NCBI GenBank assembly: GCA_034926235.1
Contig: JAYFRE010000150.1
Span: 1-19,859 of the forward strand
Length of the DNA stretch: 19,859 bases
DNA from: JAYFRE01 sp034926235
GTDB taxonomy: Bacteria; Pseudomonadota; Alphaproteobacteria; Rhodospirillales; Magnetospirillaceae
Direction: 5' to 3'
Shown: positions 14,521-19,859 of the stretch, piece by piece
How positions within the stretch are numbered: the first letter of the stretch is position 1
Layout of the letters: each line of letters begins with the position of its first letter
Translations under genes and position numbers: made by a program
Notes under the pieces: generated by a model
Told to the model about the DNA's origin: nothing
The model's input: the letters and a program-made list of their open reading frames with translations, nothing else
Database searches by the model: none

Positions 14521-15747
14521 ATGACGATGTCGATCGGTGCGACGATCCGGCGGGGCGGTTCTGGGATGACGATGGGGGAAGCAATGACGGATCCGAGCAT
14601 CAAGTTCTTGGTGCGGCTGAAAGGGTTGGCGGAAAGCGCCAACGGCTACAGCGCCGCCTATATCCATGTATCCTCGCTGCCTTCCGCCAGGCGCACCCGC
14701 GACCGGCTGTCCGATGGGCTGGGCGTCTTGTCCAACCTGAAGCGGCGCTACAGGAACGGCGACATCTATCTGATGCGCAACGCGGATATCGTCTTTCTGG
14801 TCCGCAACGCGCCTGGGGAGGAATTGGCTTCCGCCGGACGGAGAATCAGGGAAGTCTTCCTGGGCAAAAGTGCGCCGACTGGCGATGAGGGCGAGGGAGA
14901 CATCGTCACCCTGTTCCAGTTGCCGCAGGATTTCGATTCCCTGATGGAGCTGGCCGAGCAGGCGGCGGGGCTGACCAAGCTGGCCATGGAGCCAGCATTG
15001 GACAAGCAGGAAATCAATCTGGCGACATTGGCCCAGATCAAGGAAGAGCTGCAAAAGGTCGATATTTCGACCATGCTGTTCAACCAGCCCGTTTACGATA
15101 TTTCGGAGGCTAAGCCCCGGATTCGCTTCCACGAGATCTATGTGTCGGTGCGGGTGCTGGAAGAGATGTTCTGCCCCGGCCTGTCTTTGACCTCGAAACG
15201 CTGGCTGTTCACCGATCTGACCCAGGATCTGGATGGCGCGGTCTTGCGCTTCCTGACCGAACCGGACAGCGCGCCCGGCATCGGCGGTATGAGTCTCAAT
15301 CTCAACCTTTCCACGCTCGCTTCCGACCGTTTCGTGAGCTTCGATACGGAACTGGACGAAAAGCGGCGGCGGTCCACGGTGTTGGAACTCAACAAGACCG
15401 ATGTGTTTGAAAATATGCGCCTTTATCGTGAATTGGCGCCTTTCCTCCGCCAGCGCGGCTATAGCCTGCTGCTTGACGGCCTGTCCTTCCTCAATATCGC
15501 CGCCATCGATTTCGCCGGCCTGCCCTGCGACTACGCCAAATTGTTCTGGTCCGGCGAGGCGGCGCATCTGGATGACGACGCCGCACGCTATATCGCGCAG
15601 AAGATCAAGAAGCCCGACATGCCCCGTTTCCTGCTCGCCCATTGCGACAGCGCCGAAAGCCTGCGTTTCGCGCGCAGCATGGGCATCGACCTAGTGCAGG
15701 GCCGCCTGGTCGATCACATGGTCAAGAAGGGCATCCCCTTTTCCTGA
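14521..15747 (+). CDS. Protein with degenerate GGDEF-like and EAL-like domains
   Basis: This protein has up to 408 residues and no signal peptide or membrane span. By eye, residues about 44-115 follow a GGDEF fold, with 'GDIYLMRNADIVFLVRN' where 'DLxxRxGGDEFxxLL' is expected. Residues about 188-400 follow an EAL fold: 'QPVYDI' then 'FHEIYVSV' replace the Q-P and E-A-L strand, 'MSLNLNLSTL' matches the 'VNLS' strand, 'ELNKTDVFENMRLY' replaces 'ExTES', 'YSLLLDGLS' replaces the 'LDDFG' strand, and 'GIDLVQGRLV' matches the usual 'GxxxxQGYLF' end. Most metal and substrate residues differ, so it probably lacks c-di-GMP synthesis and hydrolysis and may be a binding or scaffold protein. Starts at 14527 or 14584 are also possible. 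It is divergent from gapR. Confidence 0.65.
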   Translation: MTMSIGATIRRGGSGMTMGEAMTDPSIKFLVRLKGLAESANGYSAAYIHVSSLPSARRTRDRLSDGLGVLSNLKRRYRNGDIYLMRNADIVFLVRNAPGEELASAGRRIREVFLGKSAPTGDEGEGDIVTLFQLPQDFDSLMELAEQAAGLTKLAMEPALDKQEINLATLAQIKEELQKVDISTMLFNQPVYDISEAKPRIRFHEIYVSVRVLEEMFCPGLSLTSKRWLFTDLTQDLDGAVLRFLTEPDSAPGIGGMSLNLNLSTLASDRFVSFDTELDEKRRRSTVLELNKTDVFENMRLYRELAPFLRQRGYSLLLDGLSFLNIAAIDFAGLPCDYAKLFWSGEAAHLDDDAARYIAQKIKKPDMPRFLLAHCDSAESLRFARSMGIDLVQGRLVDHMVKKGIPFS

Positions 15748-15758
15748 GCGGGCTTTAA

Positions 15759-15814
15759 ATTCCGGGCGGGATCAGGGGGGGTCATCAAATCCCCTGCTGC
15801 GCCCAGCCCGGAAT
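15759..15814. repeat. Extended imperfect inverted repeat
   Basis: ATTCCGGGC (15759-15767) pairs with GCCCGGAAT (15806-15814). The helix continues through GGG/CCC past one bulge, then after an internal loop as CAGGGG (15773-15778) with CCCCTG (15791-15796). The whole structure spans 56 bases, 12 bases after the stop of the EAL-like gene. No T-run follows on the plus strand. It may be a 3'-end stabiliser, a factor-assisted terminator or a small repeat element. Confidence 0.55.
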
Positions 15815-15942
15815 AGAATCGCCGGCGGGGCGATCTCTAATATGGCCCCTTTCCGCTTCATCTGGCACATGGCCGCCGAACCGCACGGGTTGGCGGAGCG
15901 CGCTTGTCTGGATCGTGCGGACGGCATAAAGGACAACCGGGT

Positions 15943-15958
15943 TCCGGCCATGGCCGGA
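15943..15958. repeat. Perfect 16-bp palindrome upstream of the GNAT gene
   Basis: TCCGGCCATGGCCGGA is self-complementary over all 16 bases and lies 50 bases before the GNAT start. It could be an operator for a dimeric regulator. In GC-rich DNA a chance palindrome is also possible. The rest of the 15748-16008 gap shows only the larger inverted repeat and no convincing promoter. Confidence 0.4.
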
Positions 15959-16008
15959 TGAACGAACAGGGATAAGGCCGCAAGGATGAAATCCGAAGGG
16001 ACGCCGGC

Positions 16009-16545
16009 ATGAACGCGATCGAAACCGACCGGCTGATTCTAAGAAATTTCCGGCAGGGCGATGCCGAGGATTTGTTTGCCTATGTGCATCAGCCCAGGCC
16101 GCATTGTTTCGTCTCGCTCAAACTTGCCGATCTCGATGCGGCCCGGGCCGATGTGGAGGCGCGCGCCGGCAGCGATGAGCAGATCGCCGTTTGTCTGAAG
16201 GGCTCGGATCGTTTGATCGGCGATTTGTTTTGCGAGCACGAGCCGCCCGATACCTATTCCGTCGGCTGGAACTTCAACGAAGATTTCGGCGGCGCGGGCT
16301 ATGCCTATGAAGCCGCGCGGGCGCTGTTTGCGCATCTGTTCACGGCAAAGCGCGCCCGCCGTCTTTATGCTTATGTGGAGGAAGACAATATCGCCTCCCG
16401 GCGGTTGTGTGAAAAATTAGGGATGCGGGAAGAGGGGCTGTTCCTGGAGTTCATATCCTTCGTAACCGACGACAAGGGTGCGCCGATATTCGAGAACACG
16501 ATGCAATATGCCATCTTGCGCCGGGAATGGCGGGCCGAGCCGTAA
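16009..16545 (+). CDS. GNAT-family N-acetyltransferase (RimJ/RimL-like)
   Basis: This 178-residue acetyltransferase is of the Acetyltransf_3 type. It opens with 'IETDRLILRNFRQGDAEDLF', has the acetyl-CoA-binding motif A region 'YSVGWNFNEDFGGAGYAYEA' (about 83-102) and ends the fold with 'DNIASRRLCEKLGMREEG' (126-143). It would transfer acetyl from acetyl-CoA to an amine, such as a protein N-terminus, an antibiotic or a small metabolite; the acceptor is not evident. GAAGGG at 15995-16000 stands 8 bases before the ATG. It is isolated from its neighbours by gaps of 261 and 147 bases. Confidence 0.88.
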   Translation: MNAIETDRLILRNFRQGDAEDLFAYVHQPRPHCFVSLKLADLDAARADVEARAGSDEQIAVCLKGSDRLIGDLFCEHEPPDTYSVGWNFNEDFGGAGYAYEAARALFAHLFTAKRARRLYAYVEEDNIASRRLCEKLGMREEGLFLEFISFVTDDKGAPIFENTMQYAILRREWRAEP

Positions 16546-16552
16546 ACGCAGC

Positions 16553-16575
16553 ATCCGTCTTCGGATCGGCCTTTT
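16553..16575 (+). terminator. Weak hairpin with short T-run after the GNAT gene
   Basis: ATCCG (16553-16557), loop TCTT, CGGAT (16562-16566), then CGGCC and TTTT (16572-16575). The stem is only 5 bp and the T-run is not adjacent, so this is a weak candidate. Confidence 0.25.
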
Positions 16576-16692
16576 GGAATCACTCTGTTAACCGCCGCGT
16601 CACGGTTTGAGCTATCGCGTGGAAAGTGCGGACGCTATCGTGTGGGCGGCGTTCAGGCGCTGCTTTGAGAAAACGGTCGCCGGGGCGAAGGG

Positions 16693-17142
16693 ATGGAGGA
16701 TCACGAAGCCGGATTGCCCGTAAAAGGAGAGAACTCCGAACCGCCCTTGTCCTCCCGCGGAAGGCTGGCGTTCCGGGTGCTGGGCTATGTCTTTCTGGCG
16801 TTGGGAGCGATCGGCGCAGCGTTGCCGGTCATGCCGACCACGATTTTTCTGATCGGTGCGGCCTGGGCCTTTGGCCGGTCGTCGCCCAAGCTTGAAGCCT
16901 GGCTGCTGGACCATCCGCGCTTCGGCCCCTCTCTCCGAGCCTGGAGAACGCATGGCGCGATGTCGCGGCGCGCCAAGCTTTACGCCTGTCTTGGCAAGAC
17001 GGTAGGTTTTGCCTGCTTCCTTTTTTTCGCGCAGCCGCCCCTGTGGCTGGCTGCCGCCGTCTTTGCGGTCATGGCCGCTGTCGCCCTGTGGATCCTGCGG
17101 CGGCCCTCTCCCCCGATGGACGATAACGCCATCGCCGGCTAA
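16693..17142 (+). CDS. DUF454 (YbaN-like) small membrane protein
   Basis: This 149-residue protein carries the DUF454 core: 'LGYVFLALGAIGAALPVMPTT' (two fragments meeting at Gly-Ala) runs into a first hydrophobic segment, then 'FGRSSPKLEAWLLDHPRFGP' and 'WRTHGAMSRRAK'. Two further hydrophobic stretches follow at about residues 103-114 and 117-134. E. coli YbaN (about 125 aa) is the reference member. The molecular function of the family is not established. The ATG at 16693 follows GAAGGG almost without spacer, so a later start such as a TTG near 16714 cannot be excluded. The first 22 or so residues look non-conserved. Confidence 0.85.
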   Translation: MEDHEAGLPVKGENSEPPLSSRGRLAFRVLGYVFLALGAIGAALPVMPTTIFLIGAAWAFGRSSPKLEAWLLDHPRFGPSLRAWRTHGAMSRRAKLYACLGKTVGFACFLFFAQPPLWLAAAVFAVMAAVALWILRRPSPPMDDNAIAG

Positions 17143-17170
17143 CGGCGTGAATGCGGTGGGTTTCACGCCG
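17143..17170. other. Perfect 9-bp hairpin after the DUF454 gene
   Basis: CGGCGTGAA (17143-17151) pairs with TTCACGCCG (17162-17170) around a 10-base loop, starting at the first base after the stop. No T-run follows on the plus strand. It is probably a 3'-end structure or a non-canonical terminator. Confidence 0.45.
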
Positions 17171-17325
17171 GCAGAGGCTGCGGGGCAGCATAAAATTCTG
17201 GCCGGAACACAGAGGTGGAGTTATGCTTTTTGTGTAGTTTTTCAATATAAAAAACGCATCATGGGCATAATTTAAGTAATCTTTCGATAAAATTCAGAAT
17301 TTATGGGAGTGACGCGCAGTCATAA

Positions 17326-17342
17326 TTATTGATCATCGATAA
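17326..17342. promoter_or_regulatory. 17-bp operator-like dyad
   Basis: TTATTGATCATCGATAA is symmetric at 7 of 8 pairs around a central C. It lies in the AT-rich gap upstream of the crotonase gene, just 5' of a TATACT box (17366-17371). It does not match the FNR box well. The binding protein is unknown. Confidence 0.4.
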
Positions 17343-17386
17343 GCGCAGCGTGTTTTTAAATTAAATATACTAAATATGCGCTGATC
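17338..17386 (+). promoter_or_regulatory. Interrupted inverted repeat flanking a -10-like box, upstream of the acyl-CoA operon
   Basis: GATAAGCGCA (17338-17347) and TGCGCTGATC (17377-17386) are inverted copies matching at 9 of 10 positions, separated by a 29-bp AT-only-like spacer that contains TATACT (17366-17371). No good -35 box stands 16-18 bp upstream of TATACT; that place is taken by the left arm. The layout suits a promoter controlled by a regulator, but the promoter call itself is uncertain. The whole gap 17200-17410 is strikingly AT-rich against its surroundings. Confidence 0.4.
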
Positions 17387-17420
17387 TTATTTTTTCGGTC
17401 ATTGTTATCCTGTCTTTTGC

Positions 17421-17425
17421 GGAGG
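17421..17425 (+). promoter_or_regulatory. Shine-Dalgarno deciding the crotonase start
   Basis: GGAGG at 17421-17425 is 1 base from the ATG at 17427 but 7 bases from the in-frame ATG at 17433. The second ATG is therefore preferred. Confidence 0.7.
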
Positions 17426-17432
17426 TATGACG

Positions 17433-18221
17433 ATGTCAAAAAAATATTCCGCTATCGAGCTTGCCAAGCAAGACGCTATCGCCACGATTTATCTCAACCG
17501 ACCTTCCGCCATGAACGCTTTGAACGATGTTCTGGTCGAGGATTTACTTGCCGCGCTGGACGATATCGCGGCGGACCAGACGGTCCGCGTCGTGGTCCTG
17601 ACCGGCAGGGGCAAGGCCTTTTGCGCCGGCGGCGATCTGTTCCATCTCGTTTCATTGGATGAGCTGAGCGCGGCGCGCACCTTCATCGCCCGCGCCGGCA
17701 GCGTTACCGCGGCGATGATGAACCTGTCGAAGCCGATCATCGCCATGGTCAATGGCGTTGCCGCCGGGGCGGGGTTCAGCCTTACCCTGGCCAGCGATAT
17801 CGTTTTCTGCGCGACGTCGGTTCGGTTCGCGCAAAGCTTTTCCAAGGTCGGGCTGGTTCCCGATTGCGGCGCTCATTACTTGCTGCCGCGCATCGTCGGT
17901 CCCTACAAGGCCAAGGAACTGATGTTCACCGCCGATCTGATCGACGCGGAAACCGCCGAAAAACTGGGCTTCGTCAACCGGTTGGTTGCCGATGACCGGT
18001 TGGAGGCGGAAACCTACGCCTTTGCGCGACGTCTGGTCGCAGGGCCGCCGATGCCTTTGGCGATGATCAAAAAAGTCATCAATATGAGCGGCATGATCGA
18101 TCTGGCGACGACGCTGGAGATCGAGACCGAAGCCCAGACGGTCTGTATGCGCACTGCCGATCATCGGGAAGGTGTGGCGGCGTTCAAGGATAAGAGAGCG
18201 CCTGTCTTTACCGGGAAATAA
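17433..18221 (+). CDS. Crotonase-family enoyl-CoA isomerase/hydratase, PaaG-like
   Basis: This 262-residue protein has the crotonase fold with the oxyanion-hole segments 'GKAFCAGGDLF' (60-70) and 'NGVAAGAGFSLTLASDI' (107-123). The two catalytic glutamates of true enoyl-CoA hydratases are missing: the positions equivalent to rat Glu144 and Glu164 are Ser116 and Phe136. Instead 'SKVGLVPDCG' (137-146) carries Asp144, the arrangement seen in PaaG-type isomerases. An isomerase role on an unsaturated acyl- or ring-CoA is thus more likely than hydration, though this is inferred from alignment by eye. The CoA-transferase gene follows after 53 bases and probably supplies or removes the CoA ester. The start was chosen from Shine-Dalgarno spacing; 17427 would add two residues. 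Confidence 0.85.
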   Translation: MSKKYSAIELAKQDAIATIYLNRPSAMNALNDVLVEDLLAALDDIAADQTVRVVVLTGRGKAFCAGGDLFHLVSLDELSAARTFIARAGSVTAAMMNLSKPIIAMVNGVAAGAGFSLTLASDIVFCATSVRFAQSFSKVGLVPDCGAHYLLPRIVGPYKAKELMFTADLIDAETAEKLGFVNRLVADDRLEAETYAFARRLVAGPPMPLAMIKKVINMSGMIDLATTLEIETEAQTVCMRTADHREGVAAFKDKRAPVFTGK

Positions 18222-18274
18222 CCGCGAAGCCTTGGGAGCCGATGGTTCCCGCCCTCATGACCAACAGGTGCATC

Positions 18275-19693
18275 ATGACGTGGAAGGACATCTACAAAAG
18301 AAAATTGCTGTCGGTGGAAGAGGCTGCGGCCAAGATCAAATCTCATGATCGGGTCGTCTATCCGCCCTGCGGCAGCGCGCCCTCGACACTGATCGAGGCC
18401 ATCGGGCGGCGTTACAAGGAACTTGAGGACGTCACCATGACCGGGGTGCTGCTGCTCTACCCCTTCGACTATATGAAGGGCGAGTATCGCGGCCATATCC
18501 GCCATCACGCCATCTTCATGGGTCCTTATGAGCGTCGGCACTACGCGGAAGGCAATATGGACCTGACCTCCTACGCTTTTTCGCAATCGGACCGGCTGGT
18601 GCAGGAACGGATCAAGCCGACCGTCTCGATCATCGAGGTCTCGGCCCCGGACGAGGACGGCAATATGAGCTACGGGTCGATCGGGACCTTCTACAGCGCC
18701 GCCGCCAATGCCTGCGCCGAAACGGTGATCCTGCAAGTCAACCGCGAGGTGCCCTATGTCTTCGGCACCAAGGACGCCTTCATCAATGTCCGCGACGCGA
18801 CCTGGATCTGCGAAGCGGACCATAAGGTCGCCGAACTGCCCCAGCCCGCCGTCGGGGAGACGGACCGCAAGATCGCGTCTTTCGTCCTGGAACGGCTCGA
18901 TGACGGGATCACGCTGCAACTGGGCATCGGCGGAGTGGCGAACGCCATCGGCTTTTCGCTCGACCGCTTCAAGGATATCGGCATCCATACCGAGATGCTG
19001 ACCGATTCGATGATGGATCTGGCGCAAAAGGGCGTCATCACCGGCAGCCGGAAAACATTGCATCCCGGCGAGATGACCATCGGTTTCGGCCTGGGATCGA
19101 CCGCGCTGTACAAATTCATGGACCGCAACCCGGTGATCAAGGCCTATCCGATCAGCTACATCACCGATCCGCGCGTGATCGGCCAGAACAAGAATTTCGT
19201 GTCGATCAACAGCACGCTGATGTGCGATCTGACCGGGCAGGCCTGTTCGGAATCGATCGGATTCGATCAGTTCAGCGGCACCGGCGGGCAGATCGATTTC
19301 GTGCGCGGCTCGGCCTTTTCCGAAGGCGGGCGAAGCTTCCTCTGTTTCCCCTCGACCGCCAAGGCCAAGGACGGTTCGCTGGTGTCCAGGATCAATGTCG
19401 CCCTGCCGCCGGGCGCGGTGGTGACCACGCCGCGTACGGACAGCCAAAACTTCGTCACCGAATATGGCATCGCCAACGTCCATAATGACTGCGTCCGCAA
19501 CCGGGTTCAGTCCCTGGTGCGGATCGCCCATCCGCAATTCCGCGACTCTCTGGTCGAAGAGGCGCGGAAGGTCGGGCTGATCTCGAAAACGGAACGGATC
19601 GTGATCGGACCGGCAGTCTTGAAAAGGGGGCACCCATCCGGTTCGGCGGACCGGATGGGCAGACCCGGAGCCATCGTCACGCGCGCCGGATAG
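18275..19693 (+). CDS. Acetyl-CoA hydrolase/transferase-family CoA-transferase (4-hydroxybutyrate/butyryl-CoA:acetate type)
   Basis: This 472-residue class I-like CoA-transferase moves CoA between acyl-CoA and a carboxylate, typically acetate. It opens 'MTWKDIYKRKLLSVEEAAAK', close to the usual family start, which is why the ATG at 18275 (with AGGTG 5 bases upstream) is preferred over 18242. Family segments include 'SAPDEDGNMSYG', 'LQLGIGGVANAI', 'LGSTALYKFMDRNP' and 'FSGTGGQIDFVRGSAFSEGG'. The likely covalent catalytic Glu240 lies in 'GIHTEMLTDSMMDL', near the position of Glu238 in clostridial AbfT. Residues from about 445 onward (RGHPSGSADRMGRPG) look like a non-conserved tail, encoded by a perfect hairpin (19633-19659). 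It probably forms an operon with the crotonase gene. The acyl substrate is unknown. Confidence 0.88.
   Translation: MTWKDIYKRKLLSVEEAAAKIKSHDRVVYPPCGSAPSTLIEAIGRRYKELEDVTMTGVLLLYPFDYMKGEYRGHIRHHAIFMGPYERRHYAEGNMDLTSYAFSQSDRLVQERIKPTVSIIEVSAPDEDGNMSYGSIGTFYSAAANACAETVILQVNREVPYVFGTKDAFINVRDATWICEADHKVAELPQPAVGETDRKIASFVLERLDDGITLQLGIGGVANAIGFSLDRFKDIGIHTEMLTDSMMDLAQKGVITGSRKTLHPGEMTIGFGLGSTALYKFMDRNPVIKAYPISYITDPRVIGQNKNFVSINSTLMCDLTGQACSESIGFDQFSGTGGQIDFVRGSAFSEGGRSFLCFPSTAKAKDGSLVSRINVALPPGAVVTTPRTDSQNFVTEYGIANVHNDCVRNRVQSLVRIAHPQFRDSLVEEARKVGLISKTERIVIGPAVLKRGHPSGSADRMGRPGAIVTRAG
19633..19659. other. Perfect 10-bp hairpin in the 3' end of the CoA-transferase gene
   Basis: CCCATCCGGT (19633-19642), a 7-base loop, then ACCGGATGGG (19650-19659) lie inside the last codons. 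No T-run follows. It may be a coding-end attenuator or a by-product of a short inserted repeat that extended the protein. Confidence 0.5.
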
Positions 19694-19829
19694 GGACGCA
19701 TCTATCCCGATTCCTGGAAGGCGGAGGCGGGGAAAAGCGCGCCTATTTTCCCGTCGCCAAAAGCCCATTTTTGCCGGTAGATTCTTTGACATCGTGAATA
19801 GTCTTATGGATCAATGGTTTCCAGCCAGA
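19694..19829 (+). promoter_or_regulatory. Putative CRISPR leader
   Basis: This 136-base stretch between the CoA-transferase stop and the repeat holds no gene. It becomes AT-richer toward the repeat, with a T-run (19768-19772) and TTGACA (19786-19791), although no good -10 box stands 16-18 bp downstream of it. ATCAA-N4-TT at 19810-19820 resembles the IHF consensus. Leader identity rests on its position at the correct side of the repeat. Confidence 0.6.
19810..19820 (+). promoter_or_regulatory. IHF-like site next to the first CRISPR repeat
   Basis: ATCAATGGTTT fits the ATCAA-N4-TT core of the IHF consensus WATCAANNNNTTR; the two outer positions (G and C) do not fit. It ends 9 bases before the repeat. 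In the E. coli type I-E leader, IHF binds about 9-35 bp from the repeat and bends DNA for Cas1-Cas2 integration. Confidence 0.45.
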
Positions 19830-19858
19830 GTGTTCCCCGCACGCGCGGGGATGAACCG
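19830..19858 (+). CRISPR. First repeat of a type I-E CRISPR array, truncated by the window end
   Basis: This 29-base unit begins GTGTTCCCCGC and ends GGGGATGAACCG. It contains a 6-bp stem CCCCGC (19835-19840) with GCGGGG (19845-19850) around a 4-base loop. It closely resembles the E. coli type I-E repeat (start GAGTTCCCCGC, end GGGGATAAACCG). The last 8 bases ATGAACCG would form the crRNA 5' handle after Cas6e cleavage, so transcription runs to the right and the leader is on the left. Only one copy is in the window; base 19859 would be the first base of spacer 1 or an extra repeat base. No cas gene is present here. Confidence 0.8.
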
Positions 19859-19859
19859 G

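Noticed and set aside
14467..15642. 391-codon open frame on the minus strand opposite the EAL-like gene
   Set aside because: This needed thought because the plus-strand gene is itself unfamiliar. The plus frame shows EAL-like fold landmarks and a GGAGG site, whereas the minus frame is Gln/His/Arg-rich and featureless.
15842..15961. 39-codon open frame in the gap before the GNAT gene
   Set aside because: It has no good Shine-Dalgarno, no recognisable sequence and contains the 16-bp palindrome. It is too short to distinguish from chance.
15986..16012. 8-codon mini frame (MKSEGTPA) whose TGA overlaps the GNAT ATG
   Set aside because: It could be a coupling leader peptide, but such short frames are common by chance and the GNAT gene has its own well-spaced Shine-Dalgarno.
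17329..17342. FNR-box-like TTGAT-N4-GATAA
   Set aside because: The right half matches ATCAA at only two of five positions, so it is reported only as a generic dyad.
18242..18274. Upstream ATG start for the CoA-transferase at 18242
   Set aside because: It would add 11 residues not expected in the family, and its GGGAG is only 3 bases away. It is not excluded.
18161..19792. 543-codon open frame on the minus strand opposite the CoA-transferase gene and leader
   Set aside because: The plus-strand gene is a clear family member; the antisense translation shows no motifs.

Overview
The window is GC-rich bacterial chromosome that reads as an alphaproteobacterium, most likely Rhodospirillales-like. 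Grounds: the ribosomal block has adk but no rpmJ between secY and rpsM; a GapR (DUF2312) gene and an ATP12-type F1 assembly chaperone gene are present; and the order rarA / RluC-type synthase / HAD phosphatase / (AsmA) / ATP12 looks alphaproteobacterial. The assignment is inference from protein families, not from a database search.

Layout. 1-3957 is the distal spc operon: the end of rplF, then rplR, rpsE, rpmD, rplO, secY and adk. 3969-6466 is the alpha operon: rpsM, rpsK, rpoA, rplQ. A near-consensus sigma-70 promoter lies inside the last codons of adk and probably gives the alpha genes their own start. Two hairpins, the second a good intrinsic terminator, close the block at about 6481-6564. 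6621-14022 is a tight same-strand housekeeping cluster: a periplasmic Do-family protease, RarA, an RluC-type pseudouridine synthase, a HAD phosphatase, an AsmA-family protein and the ATP12-type chaperone. Stops and starts overlap or nearly touch. gapR (14039-14305) is convergent to this cluster and divergent from the next gene.

14521-17142 is looser: a protein with recognisable but degenerate GGDEF-like and EAL-like folds, a GNAT acetyltransferase and a small DUF454 membrane protein, separated by gaps rich in inverted repeats. An AT-rich, dyad-rich regulatory gap (about 17200-17426) precedes a two-gene acyl-CoA unit: a crotonase that lacks both hydratase glutamates but has a PaaG-type aspartate, and a 4-hydroxybutyrate/butyryl-CoA:acetate-type CoA-transferase.

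The most notable element is at the right edge. The last 30 bases (19830-19859) contain one complete type I-E-like CRISPR repeat in the orientation that places 19694-19829 as its leader. That leader has an IHF-like core (19810-19820) about 10 bp from the repeat, close to where IHF sits in the E. coli I-E leader. The spacers, further repeats and any cas genes would be outside the window; none of the genes seen here is a cas gene.
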